From Streptomyces sp. NRRL WC-3742 (lineage in GTDB: Bacteria > Actinomycetota > Actinomycetes > Streptomycetales > Streptomycetaceae): a stretch of 13,607 bases of DNA. The position numbers and the translations under genes are program-made. The notes beneath the pieces were generated by a model that had not been told where the DNA came from, did not search any database, and saw nothing but the letters and a program-made list of their open reading frames with translations. Each line of letters begins with the position of its first letter. Position 1 is the stretch's first letter. The stretch covers positions 1-13,607 of the forward strand of contig NZ_JOCF01000118.1 in NCBI RefSeq assembly GCF_000720635.1. The letters are read 5' to 3'. Shown piece by piece: positions 12,713-13,607 of the stretch.

Positions 12713-13526
12713 GCAGGGACGCCTTGAGGGCGGCGACGAACCCGTCCCGGGTGGCCCGGTCGACCAGGTCCAGGGAGAGGTACGGGTTGAGGTCCTCCAA
12801 CTCGACGAGCAGGAGCTCCCCTTCGGGCGTGCGGCAGGCGTCGACCCGCTGGATGCCGTGCTCGACGGTGTTCCAGGCGATGAACCGGCGGGCGAACTCC
12901 AGGTCCGCCGCGGTGGCTTCGTACGGTTCGAGGCGCCAGCGCTGCTCGGGGTTGGGCGCGTGCAGGGCGTACTGGAAGGCGTCGTCGACGAAGTAGAACG
13001 AGACCTCGTACGTGAAGGGGATCAGCGGCTGGACCAGGACGCCGCCCTCGTACCCGACGGTGTCGAGCTCCTCGCGGGGGACGGTCCGCAGGCCGATGGA
13101 GTCGGCGCCGAGCTTCGGCTTGACGACGTACTCGGGGACGACGGGCAGGCGGTGGAGGTCCTCGGCCCGGTCCACGGTGGGGATGACGGGGTACCCGGCG
13201 GAGGTGAGGTCGAGCAGGTACTGCTTGCCGGCCATGTCGCCGCGCCCGGTCAGCTGGGTGTGGACGCGGGTGCCGCGCTCGAGCGCCCGGGTGCGGAACT
13301 CCTCGTACTCGGCGGGGTAGTTGAGCACCGGGCCGCTGTTGCGGACGAGGACCACGTCGAAGCCGTCCATCAGCGCGACGGCGTCCAGCGGGTGGCACAG
13401 GGCGAGGTCGAAGTCCTCGCGCAGGCGGGCGGAGAGCGCGATGTCCTCGTCGCCGTACCGGCGGCCCCGGGCCGGGTAGGCGAGGTCGGTGACGAGCAGG
13501 ACGCGAAGTCGCGGGGCGACGGACAT
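12690..13526 (-). CDS. ATP-grasp-like protein of unknown substrate
   Basis: A 278-residue protein with the layout of an ATP-grasp enzyme. An N-terminal Rossmann-like part opens with LRVLLVTDLAYPARGRRYGDED (7-28). It is followed by GKQYLLDLTSAGYPVIPT (100-117), a conserved pre-grasp element with Lys101, then VVKPKLGADSIG (134-145) with ATP-contacting Lys136, 'VLVQPLIP' (163-170, hinge), and LLVELEDLNPYLSL with Glu242, Glu244 and Asn247 as likely Mg-ATP ligands. Such enzymes join a carboxylate to an amine or thiol through an acyl-phosphate. Partner and product are not recognisable, and no peptide or cofactor precursor gene is adjacent. I chose ATG 13526, with GGGAG just upstream; an in-frame ATG at 13544 adds six residues. 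The 3' end overlaps the sirtuin gene by 23 bp, tail to tail. Confidence 0.85.
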   Translation of the reverse strand: MSVAPRLRVLLVTDLAYPARGRRYGDEDIALSARLREDFDLALCHPLDAVALMDGFDVVLVRNSGPVLNYPAEYEEFRTRALERGTRVHTQLTGRGDMAGKQYLLDLTSAGYPVIPTVDRAEDLHRLPVVPEYVVKPKLGADSIGLRTVPREELDTVGYEGGVLVQPLIPFTYEVSFYFVDDAFQYALHAPNPEQRWRLEPYEATAADLEFARRFIAWNTVEHGIQRVDACRTPEGELLLVELEDLNPYLSLDLVDRATRDGFVAALKASLLKLARTP

Positions 13527-13576
13527 ATCTCTCCCGAAGATCATATTTCCGACTCAGGCTACTCCTGCGCCTGCCG

Positions 13577-13607
13577 GAGGCGGGGAGGGGTAGGGAGAGG
13601 CGGGGAG
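13577..13607 (+). repeat. Purine-rich direct repeat with G-quadruplex pattern
   Basis: GAGGCGGGGAG occurs at 13577-13587 and 13597-13607. The G runs 13582-13585, 13587-13590, 13593-13595 and 13602-13605, with loops of 1, 2 and 6 nt, satisfy the usual four-run quadruplex pattern on the + strand. It lies 50 bp upstream of the leftward ATP-grasp gene, in its promoter zone, and may continue beyond the window. Confidence 0.6.

Overview
The window is chromosomal DNA from a very GC-rich actinomycete, most likely Streptomyces or Kitasatospora. Evidence for this is the strong third-position G/C bias, GTG starts, lipobox and Tat/Sec-type export signals, a leaderless regulator promoter, and a glucosamine-6-phosphate deaminase gene preceded by two DasR-type palindromes, an arrangement characteristic of streptomycetes. 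It reads as ordinary chromosome-arm or sub-core DNA with one decayed insertion sequence. There is no phage, CRISPR, tRNA or rRNA signal.

Left part (1-3845). A lipoprotein gene (97-729) ends exactly where a dead IS5-family element (729-1195) begins. The element keeps both terminal inverted repeats and an apparent TA target duplication, but has lost most of its transposase core. After a hairpin-rich convergent spacer come two leftward genes: a DUF2252 protein (1371-2789) and, upstream of it, a cytosolic SGNH/GDSL hydrolase (2922-3704). The hydrolase is divergent from a ferredoxin-like/metallo-beta-lactamase-fold fusion (3846-4739). The spacer between these two carries an 18-bp palindrome that looks like an operator.

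Central part (4740-7879). Three rightward genes form a small functional unit: a dimethylargininase-type amidinohydrolase (ddaH, 4905-5729), a YheO/DauR-like PAS-HTH regulator (5881-6612) and a fold-type I PLP aminotransferase (6620-7750). A strong hairpin separates ddaH from the other two. A perfect 31-bp palindrome overlaps the likely leaderless promoter of the regulator. A degenerate dyad sharing a 10-bp identical half with it lies upstream of ddaH. The simplest reading is a locally autoregulated unit acting on arginine-derived substrates. This is the most interesting part of the window.

Right part (7880-13607). Convergent to the aminotransferase lies nagB (7880-8662) with tandem dre sites. 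A 545-bp AT-richer spacer then leads to a large secreted protein (9278-11176) with an HExxE motif, a putative Ig domain and a carbohydrate-binding-like C-terminus, closed by a textbook terminator. Next come a small lipoprotein (11313-11789), a zinc-binding class II-like sirtuin (11837-12712) and, tail-to-tail with a 23-bp overlap, an ATP-grasp-like protein (12690-13526). The last bases hold a purine-rich repeat with quadruplex-forming potential.
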